From contig NZ_CP088022.1 in NCBI RefSeq assembly GCF_013373795.3, positions 7,936,001 to 8,000,000 of the forward strand: 64,000 nucleotides of DNA. Reading direction: 5' to 3'. The notes below the pieces were generated by a model. That model saw only the letters and a program-made list of their open reading frames with translations. It did no database searches and was not told the origin of the DNA. A program made the position numbers and the translations under genes. This document shows, in pieces, positions 18,420 through 25,954 of the stretch (the stretch's first letter is position 1; each line of letters begins with the position of its first letter). This DNA is from Bradyrhizobium quebecense (lineage in GTDB: Bacteria; Pseudomonadota; Alphaproteobacteria; Rhizobiales; Xanthobacteraceae).

Positions 18420-18436
18420 TGGCCCGCTTCTTGCGG
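18420..18436 (+). promoter_or_regulatory. Sigma-54 (-24/-12) promoter 1
   Basis: TGGCCCGCTTCTTGCGG: GG at 18421-18422 and GC at 18433-18434, exactly 12 bp apart as sigma-54 holoenzyme requires. It lies ~105 bp past the nearer palindrome and 41 bp before the ABM gene start. Confidence 0.85.
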
Positions 18437-18477
18437 TGTGGGAAGAGAACCGTTCTTGCAGACCGGCCCAGAAAGAC

Positions 18478-18822
18478 ATGAGCGTGATCGTGTTCTCGCT
18501 GCAAATCGTGGCTCCGGACGAAAGGCGAACGGATCTGCTGCGGGCGCTCGGCGCCATGCTTGGACCGACGAGGGTCGCGCCTGGCTGTCTGGATGCCCGC
18601 CTTTATTCGGATCTCGCTAGAGGCGGGATCTTGTTGTTGATCGAAGAATGGGAGTCGCGCGCGCAGTTCGAGCACAATCTCGACGACGCCAAGCTGAATG
18701 CGATCGTTTCGGCAATCGAACTCTGCCACGAGGCACCCGTTGTGCGCCTCGACACGGTCGAGCGGACGGAGGGTATAGACGTTTTGGCGCTGTGCCGCGG
18801 CTTCACCTCAGGCACGCAGTGA
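18478..18822 (+). CDS. ABM-domain protein, putative quinol monooxygenase (copy 1)
   Basis: 114 residues from ATG 18478. The longer upstream frame is rejected because it would start before the sigma-54 promoter. The sequence fits the antibiotic-biosynthesis-monooxygenase (ABM) ferredoxin-like fold: VIVFSLQIVA (strand), RRTDLLRALGAMLGPTRVAPGCLDARLYSDL, LLLIEEWESRAQFEHNLDD, then IELCHEAPVVRLDTV. Small cytoplasmic dimers of this family are cofactorless monooxygenases on quinol-like substrates or simply ligand binders. It has a close paralogue at 38810-39163, which also follows a sigma-54 promoter and palindrome pair, so this is a conserved first member of the regulon. Catalysis is not shown by any residue I can point to. 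Confidence 0.78.
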   Translation: MSVIVFSLQIVAPDERRTDLLRALGAMLGPTRVAPGCLDARLYSDLARGGILLLIEEWESRAQFEHNLDDAKLNAIVSAIELCHEAPVVRLDTVERTEGIDVLALCRGFTSGTQ

Positions 18823-18838
18823 TTGAAAGGACCAGCGA

Positions 18839-18914
18839 ATGACCGGTACGAAAACAACGGTTGGGTGCCGCTTTGGCCGTCGTCGGCGGTATTGCGAGTC
18901 TTTGCCTTAGGTAA
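18839..18914 (+). pseudogene. Signal-peptide relic, frameshifted
   Basis: ATG 18839 opens MTGTKTTV, and after a one-base frame change a hydrophobic signal-peptide-like stretch (GAALAVVGGIASLCL) runs to a TAA at 18912. By position (just after the ABM gene) it may correspond to the DUF2092-like relic after the second ABM copy, but too little remains to be sure. Confidence 0.3.
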
Positions 18915-18956
18915 GCCGCCGCGCACCGTGCTGAGAGTTTAGCGAGGAGAAACCTA

Positions 18957-19304
18957 GTGCTTGTGCAGTTTTCGATGATCGCTCTTACGTCGCAACTGGG
19001 CATCGCCGTGGCTGACCAGCCTCCCAAATTCGATATTGCTCGAGGCTGCAAGGTCGACAGCGCTTCGGCGTTCGATCCCAAGGCCGGCATGGACGCAACG
19101 ATGAAGCGATGCATGGACGACGAACAACATGCAAAGGACAAGCTGGAGACCCAATGGTTGGGATTTGCGAACGCTGACCGCGTCACGTGCACTAGCGAAG
19201 CAATTGGCAATAAGGCTGACGCTGACGTGACCCCGCCAAGCTACGTTGATTTGCTGACATGCATTGAGGACCAGCAGTTGCAGCGAAAGCTTCCCAAGAA
19301 CTGA
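18957..19304 (+). CDS. Small secreted Cys-containing protein
   Basis: 115 residues from GTG 18957, with GAGGAGA upstream. A hydrophobic N-terminus (to ~residue 19, ending AVA-D) suggests export. Features are four cysteines, a conserved MKRCMDDEQHAKDKLETQW helix and a PSYVDLLTCIED block near the C-terminus. A shorter relative with the same pattern (DDCMRDENAAQQQLTTVW ... DSYVDLLICMQM) lies at 32201-32434, so this is a small family tied to the sulfatase island. I do not recognise a characterised family. The spaced Cys pairs fit disulfides in a periplasmic alpha-helical protein. Confidence 0.65.
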   Translation: MLVQFSMIALTSQLGIAVADQPPKFDIARGCKVDSASAFDPKAGMDATMKRCMDDEQHAKDKLETQWLGFANADRVTCTSEAIGNKADADVTPPSYVDLLTCIEDQQLQRKLPKN

Positions 19305-19368
19305 TCGGCGACCACCTCTTATCGGGCCTAGATCGTCTGGTCACGGGCCGTCCAATTGGAGCAAGACG

Positions 19369-20688
19369 ATGAAATCGGCAAAACTGCCAATCTGGATCCG
19401 TTTTGTCCTGCTCGTTGGCGTTGTCGGTCTTGCGGCCGGCGCGAGCCTCGAAGCTTACCGCTACTATACCCGTCCGGTGACGCTGAGCGTGGCGGTGGGC
19501 TCGATCGACGGCGAGGCCGCGAAGGCGATGTCGGCCATCGCCAGCCGCCTCGCTTCGACCAGCGCGCCGGTGCGGCTGAACGTCGTGGACAGTGGCACGG
19601 CTGTCGGAGCCGCCAAGGCCTTTTCGGAGAGCAAGGTGGATCTGGCGGTGGTACGCGGCGACGTCGGCGACCTGTCAAAGGCGCAGGCCGTGGTCGTCAT
19701 GAGCCACGTGGCCGCACTCGTCGTCGCCCCGCCGGGTTCGGCCATCGACAGCATGGAAAAACTGAAAGGCCACCGCGTTGGCGTGCTCGGAGGGGAAGCG
19801 AACGCCAAGATCGTGGACGTGCTGAGCAAGGAATACGGGCTCGAACGGGCGAAGGTGTTCAAGGACATCGCGCTACCTGATGCCCGCCGTGCCATTCAAT
19901 CCAAGGAGGTAAGCGCGCTGCTGATCGTGATCCCTCTGGCCGGAAAATATCTGTCGCTAGTGCGGGACATCTTTCAGCAGGGTCCCAAGGCATTGCCGAC
20001 ACTGATCCCGATCGAGTCCGCGGGCGCCATCGCCGAGTCCGACCGCGCGTATGAAAGCTTCGACATTCCAAAGGGCACGCTGCGTGGAGCTCCGCCGGTC
20101 CCCGACGACGACGTGACCACGTTGAGGACCAATCTGTACCTGGTCGCCGGCAAGGCGCTTGGTTCGGATCTGATCGCAACGCTGACGCAGACGATCATGA
20201 GCGTCCGCAGGGACCTCATGCACGAAGAACCCATTTTCGCGCAGATCACCGCGCCCAGCACCGATCAGGACGCCTACCTTCCGCTGCACCGCGGGGCTGC
20301 GGCCGTCTACAACAGCACCCAGCAAAGCTTCATGGATGAGTACGGCAACTGGATCTACCTGACGCCGATGGTGCTGGGCGGTGCGGCCACGTTGCTTGCA
20401 GCGGCCTGGAAATTTCTTGGGCTCGGCAGCCAGAAGAGCGAAGGCCCACTGGATTCTCTCTACGCGCTGGGGCGCAGGATCAGGAAGGTTCTTACAGAAG
20501 CGGAACTATCGGGAATCGAGGAAGAAATCGACGACATTCTCGGGAAGGAACGCGCCAGATCCGCTGCAGGGGACGAGAACGCGGTCGATGCCGCTACGTT
20601 GAATGTGGTGGCCCATCGGCTGGAGGGCCTGATCCACGATCGACGGACTGTGCTGGCGAAGAGACCGATAATTGCTTCGGTGGCCTAA
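19369..20688 (+). CDS. TAXI-family solute-binding protein with membrane anchors
   Basis: 439 residues from ATG 19369. An N-terminal membrane helix (~9-27) is followed by a TAXI-type periplasmic binding domain (~35-320): TLSVAVGSIDGEAAKAMSAIASRL, KVDLAVVRGDVGDLSKAQAVVVMSH, MEKLKGHRVGVLGGEANAKIVDVL. A second membrane helix (~341-362, TPMVLGGAATLLAAAWKF) and a charged ~75-residue tail with an EIDDILGKERAR helix follow. TAXI proteins normally deliver ligands to TRAP permeases, but no TRAP permease gene is in the window, and a permanently anchored binding protein with a cytoplasmic tail could instead be a sensor. A truncated, damaged copy lies at 48429-49094. Confidence 0.85.
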   Translation: MKSAKLPIWIRFVLLVGVVGLAAGASLEAYRYYTRPVTLSVAVGSIDGEAAKAMSAIASRLASTSAPVRLNVVDSGTAVGAAKAFSESKVDLAVVRGDVGDLSKAQAVVVMSHVAALVVAPPGSAIDSMEKLKGHRVGVLGGEANAKIVDVLSKEYGLERAKVFKDIALPDARRAIQSKEVSALLIVIPLAGKYLSLVRDIFQQGPKALPTLIPIESAGAIAESDRAYESFDIPKGTLRGAPPVPDDDVTTLRTNLYLVAGKALGSDLIATLTQTIMSVRRDLMHEEPIFAQITAPSTDQDAYLPLHRGAAAVYNSTQQSFMDEYGNWIYLTPMVLGGAATLLAAAWKFLGLGSQKSEGPLDSLYALGRRIRKVLTEAELSGIEEEIDDILGKERARSAAGDENAVDAATLNVVAHRLEGLIHDRRTVLAKRPIIASVA

Positions 20689-20762
20689 GCGACCCACGTG
20701 AAGCCGCTGAATATGCGGAAGCGTTCGACCAACCGTCCACTCACAACCGAAGGAGAGCAGTC

Positions 20763-20975
20763 ATGAAACGCCTGATTATTCCTACGCTGCTGGCGGGAAG
20801 CTTTGTCGTCTTGAGCACCATGGACGCGAGCGCCGCGGTATGTGCTCGCGGCGTTGTTCGCGCCGGCTGCGTCGCCGCCGGTGGGGCAGCCGTCGTCGCA
20901 GCACCCGCAGTTCGGCCTGCTCGCGCTGTTGTTGTGGCCCCGCGCGGAGCCGCCGTCCGCCGCAGCGCGTATTGA
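20763..20975 (+). CDS. Small secreted Ala/Val-rich protein
   Basis: A 70-residue protein (ATG 20763, preceded by GGAGAGCAG) with a signal peptide (MKRLIIPTLLAGSFVVLSTMDASA) and a low-complexity Ala/Val/Arg-rich mature part containing two Cys (VCARGVVRAGCVAAGG) and a VVVAPRGAAVRRSAY end. Such short exported proteins are common in Bradyrhizobium-type genomes. Function unknown. Confidence 0.6.
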   Translation: MKRLIIPTLLAGSFVVLSTMDASAAVCARGVVRAGCVAAGGAAVVAAPAVRPARAVVVAPRGAAVRRSAY

Positions 20976-21124
20976 CAATCCAGCGCAAAAGGATGCCACC
21001 CGATAAGCGCAGCATCCTGGGCCCATGCGACGCGACGGACGATCCGTGGTCGTCTGGGCAATCCGCGGAGTCAACCGATGCCTGACAGCCTGAAGGCTTC
21101 TTGTAATCCGACCGTGGTGAAATC

Positions 21125-21907
21125 ATGAGTGCAATCGCGCTGTCCTGCATCGCGCTTGTATGCATCGCAGGCGGTGTCCTTCTTGGCATAATCCTCCGCA
21201 ACATCTTGCCCGAGCGTCATCTGAGCTCGGATGCCAAGGATGTGGTGAGACTGGGCACCGGTCTCATCGGAACGATAGCCGCACTTGTCCTCGGCCTGCT
21301 GATCGGCTCGGCGAAGAGTTCTTACGATCTGCAGAGCACTGAAATCAAACAGATGACAGCCAATATCGTTCTGCTCGACCATTTTCTGGCGCAGTATGGG
21401 CCGGAAACAGGTGTGGTGCGCAATCTGATGCGGCGGGGCGTCGTGGTCCTGGCCGACCGAATGTGGCGTGAGAACGGTTCTGAAGTCGCCAAGACAGCCC
21501 CGTTCGAAGCGAGCGCTGCAAATGACGCAGTCTACACGAAGCTTCAGGAGCTTTCGCCGCAGAACGAATCACAGCGCTCCCTGCAAGCACGGGCAATACA
21601 GACCAGCACAGATATCGCGCAAACGCGCTTGCTGCTGTTCACGCAGACGGACAATTCGATTCCGATGCCATTCCTGGTGGTGTTGATTTTCTGGCTCACC
21701 ATCATCTTTGCGAGCTTCAGCCTGTTCGCGCGACCCAACGCCATCGTGGTCGGGTCCTTATTCATATTTGGGGTTTCGGCCGCAGGAGCAATCTACCTGA
21801 TCCTTGAGTTAGGCCAGCCGTTTGCCGGAATAATGCAGATCTCAAGTGCACCGCTACGAAACGCCCTCGCGCCTATAGCGAGCGTTAGTCCTGTTGTCTC
21901 GCAGTAG
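21125..21907 (+). CDS. DUF4239-type membrane protein
   Basis: 260 residues with four likely membrane helices: ~5-25 and ~45-62 (GTGLIGTIAALVLGLLIGSAKSSY) near the N-terminus, then a ~110-residue soluble loop (LRNLM... helical), then ~178-196 (PFLVVLIFWLTIIFASFSLF) and ~200-222. The SAKSSYDLQSTEIKQMTANIVLLDHFLAQYGPE segment is typical of DUF4239 proteins, which have been linked to bestrophin-like channels; I cannot confirm channel function. On the same strand as the TAXI gene and the sulfatase downstream, but with gaps of ~120-220 bp. Confidence 0.7.
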   Translation: MSAIALSCIALVCIAGGVLLGIILRNILPERHLSSDAKDVVRLGTGLIGTIAALVLGLLIGSAKSSYDLQSTEIKQMTANIVLLDHFLAQYGPETGVVRNLMRRGVVVLADRMWRENGSEVAKTAPFEASAANDAVYTKLQELSPQNESQRSLQARAIQTSTDIAQTRLLLFTQTDNSIPMPFLVVLIFWLTIIFASFSLFARPNAIVVGSLFIFGVSAAGAIYLILELGQPFAGIMQISSAPLRNALAPIASVSPVVSQ

Positions 21908-22025
21908 GGAAAGGAACAACGAGCAATGGGTCTATCGACACCGCCGAACTGCGAACGACTGTCTCGTGTTGTTTCGGTGCGTCAAGCGGGAAGCGTGAAG
22001 AGTTCGATCAAGGGAGAGTAAGTCC

Positions 22026-23726
22026 ATGGCCTGTAGCATACCCAGCGAAATGCCGTATACGAACCGAAACGGTCTGCGACAAACGTGCGCCAGCTGGCAC
22101 GCGAGTTCGCGCGCTGCGCTTATGGCGGCGACGGCGCTGATGTCGCTCGCTTTGTGCGGGCCGGCAACCGCGCAAGCACAGCCCCCGCAACAGCGGCCGA
22201 ACATCGTCGTCATCATGGGCGACGACGTCGGTATCTGGAACGTCAGCGCCTATCATCGCGGGATGATGGGCGGAAGCACGCCCAACATCGATCGCATCGC
22301 CAGGGAGGGCGCGCTTTTCACCGACTACTACGCTCAGCAGTCCTGCACAGCTGGACGGGCCGCGTTCATCCTCGGACAGACGCCGTTCCGCACCGGTTTG
22401 CTGAAAGTGGGGATGCCGGCTGCCAAGCAGGGTCTGCAGGACAAGGACCCAACAATCGCCGAGCTGCTCAAGCCGTACGGATATGCAACGGCGCAGATCG
22501 GCAAGAACCATCTTGGTGACCGTAACGAATACTTGCCCACGGTCCATGGCTTCGATGAATTCTATGGCATCCTCTACCACCTCAACGCGATGGAAGAACC
22601 GTACGACCCCGATTATCCGAAGACTGCAAAATTCCACGCTAGTTTTGGCCCCCGCAACATCATAGACGCCAAGGCGACCACGGTGGATGATCCGACCGTC
22701 GATCCACGCTGGGGGAGAGTCGGCAAGCAGGTGATTGTGGACGCCGGCCCGCTTCCGCCGCACCCGAACATGGACCCCAAGGCCAAGTTCAACATGGAGG
22801 ACGTCGATGACGAACTGGTTCGCCGGTCGGTCGATTTCATCGACCGTTCGGCGAAGGCGAACAAACCGTTCTTCCTCTGGCACAACTCTACGCGCACCCA
22901 CGTATGGACCCATCTCGCACCGAAATGGCAGAACAAGAGCGGCTACGGCATGTATGCTGACGCCATGATGGAGTTGGATGCGGAAGTAGGTTCCATCCTC
23001 AAGAAGCTGGACGATCTCGGTATCGCGGATAACACCATCGTCGTCTTTACCAGCGACAATGGCGCCGAGACCTTCTCCTGGCCGGACGGCGGCAACTCTC
23101 CGTTCCGGGGCGAGAAGGGAACGACCTTTGAAGGCGGCTTTCGCGTCCCAATGCTCGCAAAGTGGCCCGGCACGATCAAGGCGGGTCGTATCGTCAACGA
23201 CATCATTGCGGGCGAGGACCTCCTGCCGACCTTCCTGGCCGCGGTCGGTGAACCCGACATGAAAGAAAAGCTTTTGACGGGCATGAAGGTGGGCGACAAG
23301 ACCTTCAAGACCCATCTCGACGGTTACAATTTCCTGCCGTTCTTGAAAGGCGACGTCGCCGAGGGGCCGCGCAAGGAATTCTTCTACTTCACGGATAATG
23401 GCGACCTCACGGCGCTGCGGTATGCCGATTGGAAGCTCAGCTTCAAGACCATCAAGGGCAATCTTTTCACCGGCACGGAGGAATCGACCAACGTTCCTCT
23501 CGTAACCAACCTGCGGCAGGATCCGTGGGAACGTTATCAAGACCAGTCGATGATGTATGCCCGCTGGTGGGGCGACAAGCTCTGGACGATGGTCCCCGCC
23601 GTTACTCTGGTTGGAGGATTCCTCCAGACGTTCAGAGAATATCCGCCGAGCCAGGTGAGCGGATCGTTGAGCATCGAAAAGGCGCTTCAAATGGTGGAGC
23701 GAGGCGCCAGCGGCGGCGGGAAATAG
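22026..23726 (+). CDS. Secreted arylsulfatase (CTAGR type, copy 1)
   Basis: 566 residues from ATG 22026 with a long N-region, a signal-peptide core at ~30-48 and likely cleavage at ATAQA. Alkaline-phosphatase-superfamily sulfatase: metal ligands in VVIMGDDVG (Asp66/Asp67), the formylglycine site Cys107 in QSCTAGRAAF, GKNHLGD and TSDNGAE. Sulfatase cysteines need conversion to formylglycine by a maturase; the core here is C-T-A-G-R, with Ala where Pro is usual. Very close in plan to the sulfatase at 41559-43175, including the TVHGFDEFYG and DDPTVDPR blocks. A periplasmic sulfate-ester or phosphonate/phosphoester hydrolase is expected. The substrate is unknown, and no sigma-54 site is seen just upstream. 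Confidence 0.9.
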   Translation: MACSIPSEMPYTNRNGLRQTCASWHASSRAALMAATALMSLALCGPATAQAQPPQQRPNIVVIMGDDVGIWNVSAYHRGMMGGSTPNIDRIAREGALFTDYYAQQSCTAGRAAFILGQTPFRTGLLKVGMPAAKQGLQDKDPTIAELLKPYGYATAQIGKNHLGDRNEYLPTVHGFDEFYGILYHLNAMEEPYDPDYPKTAKFHASFGPRNIIDAKATTVDDPTVDPRWGRVGKQVIVDAGPLPPHPNMDPKAKFNMEDVDDELVRRSVDFIDRSAKANKPFFLWHNSTRTHVWTHLAPKWQNKSGYGMYADAMMELDAEVGSILKKLDDLGIADNTIVVFTSDNGAETFSWPDGGNSPFRGEKGTTFEGGFRVPMLAKWPGTIKAGRIVNDIIAGEDLLPTFLAAVGEPDMKEKLLTGMKVGDKTFKTHLDGYNFLPFLKGDVAEGPRKEFFYFTDNGDLTALRYADWKLSFKTIKGNLFTGTEESTNVPLVTNLRQDPWERYQDQSMMYARWWGDKLWTMVPAVTLVGGFLQTFREYPPSQVSGSLSIEKALQMVERGASGGGK

Positions 23727-23955
23727 CAAAGCCGCCCAAACAAGGTAAAGGATTCATCGCCATAGGAGAAGTTGTCGGATCTGTCGTCAGCGGAAACAGG
23801 CGGGGAAGCGGATGAGTCGAAAGGGACACTTCCTAGGAGGCGGCACGACCTTGCAACCGCTCTGCGGGGAGTTCGTTCTGCGTTCCCGCTATCGCAGGGT
23901 GCTACAGTCGATCGCACGGGCCGTGCTCGTTCTTCAAAACAGGAAAAGATGCTCT

Positions 23956-24402
23956 TCAACCTGCCGCCTTACCGGCGAAAGCGGAATCCGTGGCCGGCAA
24001 AGCGGTAGGTGCGGGCGCAGGCAATGGCTCTGGTTGCACCGAAGAAGGAATGGCCTGCGGCGCTGATGTTTGATTGAGCTTATCGAACTTAAACTCTGCC
24101 TCACAGGCGGCGATGCCAACCTTTGCTCTCTTGTGAGCCCGCGATGGTATCTGTGGGCTCTTGGTGTTGAGGTCCGCTTTGCGCTCGATGAGGTCACGAA
24201 GGCTTGCGGTGAGGACGACTTCGGACTTCTCCAGCCAACAATCCACAGACCAAAACACAAGGGTCTCGTTGTTGAGGTGGTCGAAGGCATGGGCTGCTGC
24301 GAGGTAGGCGGCTTCCCGCTTATTGGGGGTTGAGGAAGGTGATGATGCCGGATAGCACCGCGATGGCTATGGAAATGCGAGCGACGTAAGGACGAGATGC
24401 CG
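23956..24402 (-). pseudogene. SLATT/DUF4231-like membrane protein relic, frameshifted
   Basis: Read leftwards, one frame gives a membrane helix RISIAIAVLSGIITFLNP and then hits a stop. The adjacent frame continues at once with NKREAAYLAAAHAFDHLNNETLVF, a SLATT-like cytoplasmic helix motif, then EKSEVVLTASLRDLIERK and a Pro/Ala-rich end at 23956. One base change would fuse the two frames. SLATT domains are 2TM modules often found in nucleotide-signalling antiphage systems. No partner gene remains here. The family call rests on pattern memory only. Confidence 0.4.
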
Positions 24403-24763
24403 GTCACGTCCGTTTTGAATTGGTAAAACGCACTGCTGGTTCTCGATACCGGCATAAATAGTTCTTTTTGGTTCGGACCGTTGTTGCAGCTACTTTGAGA
24501 TCATAAGCGACCTGCCGCTTGTTCAACAATTCAGGACCGCATTGCGCGAGATATTGCGCGGACGAGTGACCCGCGAAGGGGCACCTGAGCGAAATCCGTC
24601 GTCTTCCGGACGGCGCCTCGCAGCCGAAGGGCAAGGCTCTGGCCGCCCGGCGGTACGATCGCGCGGCCGCCGGCGCAACTTCCTCAGACTGTCGACAAGC
24701 CCTCCCCTGGATAGCGGCCAAGCCCAGTCCAGCAATGCTTTCGTTCGTCCCGCAAGGCTTCGA
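24403..24763. other. Gap without a recognisable gene
   Basis: Between the SLATT-like relic and the end of the second OpgC-type gene I find no protein-like ORF, no terminator-type hairpin with T-run and no repeat. Short frames here are Arg-rich and look like antisense noise. Confidence 0.4.
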
Positions 24764-25954
24764 TTACGGTCGCGTACATCTCCCTTTCGTGCTTCGCTTG
24801 TCGACGAAGACTTTGTACCACGACAGCACCCAAGCTGCGGCGGACATTATCGAGATTCCGCACAGGCCGGCCAGGACGTGAAGAACGAGGCCGGCGGAAA
24901 TCTCCGTCAGAATGAAGTAGCCGGTGAACGATAGCGCCACGCCGAGGCAGAAAATCTCCAGTGAATTCTGCCCGCACAGAATCATCGGCCACAGCCAACG
25001 CGATTGCAGGCCGGGCCATCCCGCCGGGACAAAGCGGATAGCGATGATCGCCAGGGCCAGGAAGTGACCGAGCCTGAGGACGTCCAGATCAGTCTTATCG
25101 ATGGGATAGATCCACAGCTCAAGTTGGTGCGGAATCAGGTACTTCAGCTGGGGGAAGTACCATGTCAGCGTGACAAAAAATGCCGCGAGGAGGTAGAGGA
25201 ACGAAACCGACAGCGTGATTGGCGAGGACAGAAATCGTGCCAGTCGTCTGGCGCCGCCCAGCGCACACCAAGCTCCGAGGACGAACAACAATTGCCAGGC
25301 AAAGGGGTTAAACGACCAGAAGCCATTCGGATAGGTCGTCAGATGCAGGTCGTATCGCAGAGTAACGGCGTAAAGAGCGACTGATATCGCCAACGTGACA
25401 TTGGCGGCCAACCTTATCATTGGCAGGACCAACGGCAGTCCGGCCATGAGCACGATATAGAGTGGCAACACGTCCATATTCAGTGGCCGGTATCTCAGCA
25501 GCAGCGCCTGGACCATGGCGATACCGGGCTGATTCAGAAAATCCGTGATCGTCATTTCCTCGGCGTAGAACGGCCTATTGAGGCTGATGGCAATGTAGGA
25601 GACCTCTGCCACCAGGAAAGCGAACAGAAGCACGTGCGCGGCATAGATCTGCCAGACCCTTCGCAGAATGCGCGCAGTCGCAATCACAAACCCTGCTTCC
25701 AGCATCGCTCGGCCGTGAACCAGGGCCGCCGTATAGCCGGAGATAAAAATGAAAATCTCGGCAGCATCGCTGAATCCGTAACTTCGGATCGTGAACCAAG
25801 CCAGGAGATCGGGCGATACGTGATCGATGAAGATCAGCCAGAGCGCCAAGCCGCGAAACAGATCGAGGCGCAGTTCGCGCGCGCCGCTCGAGGTCAGCGA
25901 AACGGCTGGCTTAGGGACGGCCGTCTCGTGAGGCTGGTACGCCACGGCGCTCAC
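24764..25954 (-). CDS. OpgC-type membrane acyltransferase (copy 2)
   Basis: 396 residues, starting at GTG 25954 within a GTGA overlap with the upstream glycosyltransferase stop codon. An OpgC-domain protein with about ten membrane helices. Shared blocks with the copy at 27694-28893 are RELRLDLFRGLALWLIFIDHVSPD, SYGFSDAAEIFIFISGYTAAL, LPLYIVLMAGLPLVL, WSFNPFAWQLLFVLGAWCALGG, YPIDKTDLDVLRLGHFLALA and LCGQNSLEIFCLGV. OpgC transfers succinyl groups to osmoregulated periplasmic glucans, using the conserved DLFRG and H/D residues. Third gene of an opgC-GT39-opgC operon. A different acyl or acceptor specificity is likely for the two copies. Confidence 0.85.
   Translation of the reverse strand: MSAVAYQPHETAVPKPAVSLTSSGARELRLDLFRGLALWLIFIDHVSPDLLAWFTIRSYGFSDAAEIFIFISGYTAALVHGRAMLEAGFVIATARILRRVWQIYAAHVLLFAFLVAEVSYIAISLNRPFYAEEMTITDFLNQPGIAMVQALLLRYRPLNMDVLPLYIVLMAGLPLVLPMIRLAANVTLAISVALYAVTLRYDLHLTTYPNGFWSFNPFAWQLLFVLGAWCALGGARRLARFLSSPITLSVSFLYLLAAFFVTLTWYFPQLKYLIPHQLELWIYPIDKTDLDVLRLGHFLALAIIAIRFVPAGWPGLQSRWLWPMILCGQNSLEIFCLGVALSFTGYFILTEISAGLVLHVLAGLCGISIMSAAAWVLSWYKVFVDKRSTKGRCTRP

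Noticed and set aside
18397..18477. Upstream extension of ABM copy 1
   Set aside because: It would begin before and run through the -24/-12 promoter; the ATG at 18478 with the aligned start of copy 2 is preferred.
20763..20975. Idea that the small secreted Ala/Val-rich protein is a BA14K or lectin family member
   Set aside because: It lacks the C-terminal Cys and Tyr/Trp pattern of that family; left as unknown.
22008..23729. 573-residue minus-strand ORF opposite the first sulfatase
   Set aside because: The plus strand carries all sulfatase motifs in order; the opposite frame shows no family pattern.
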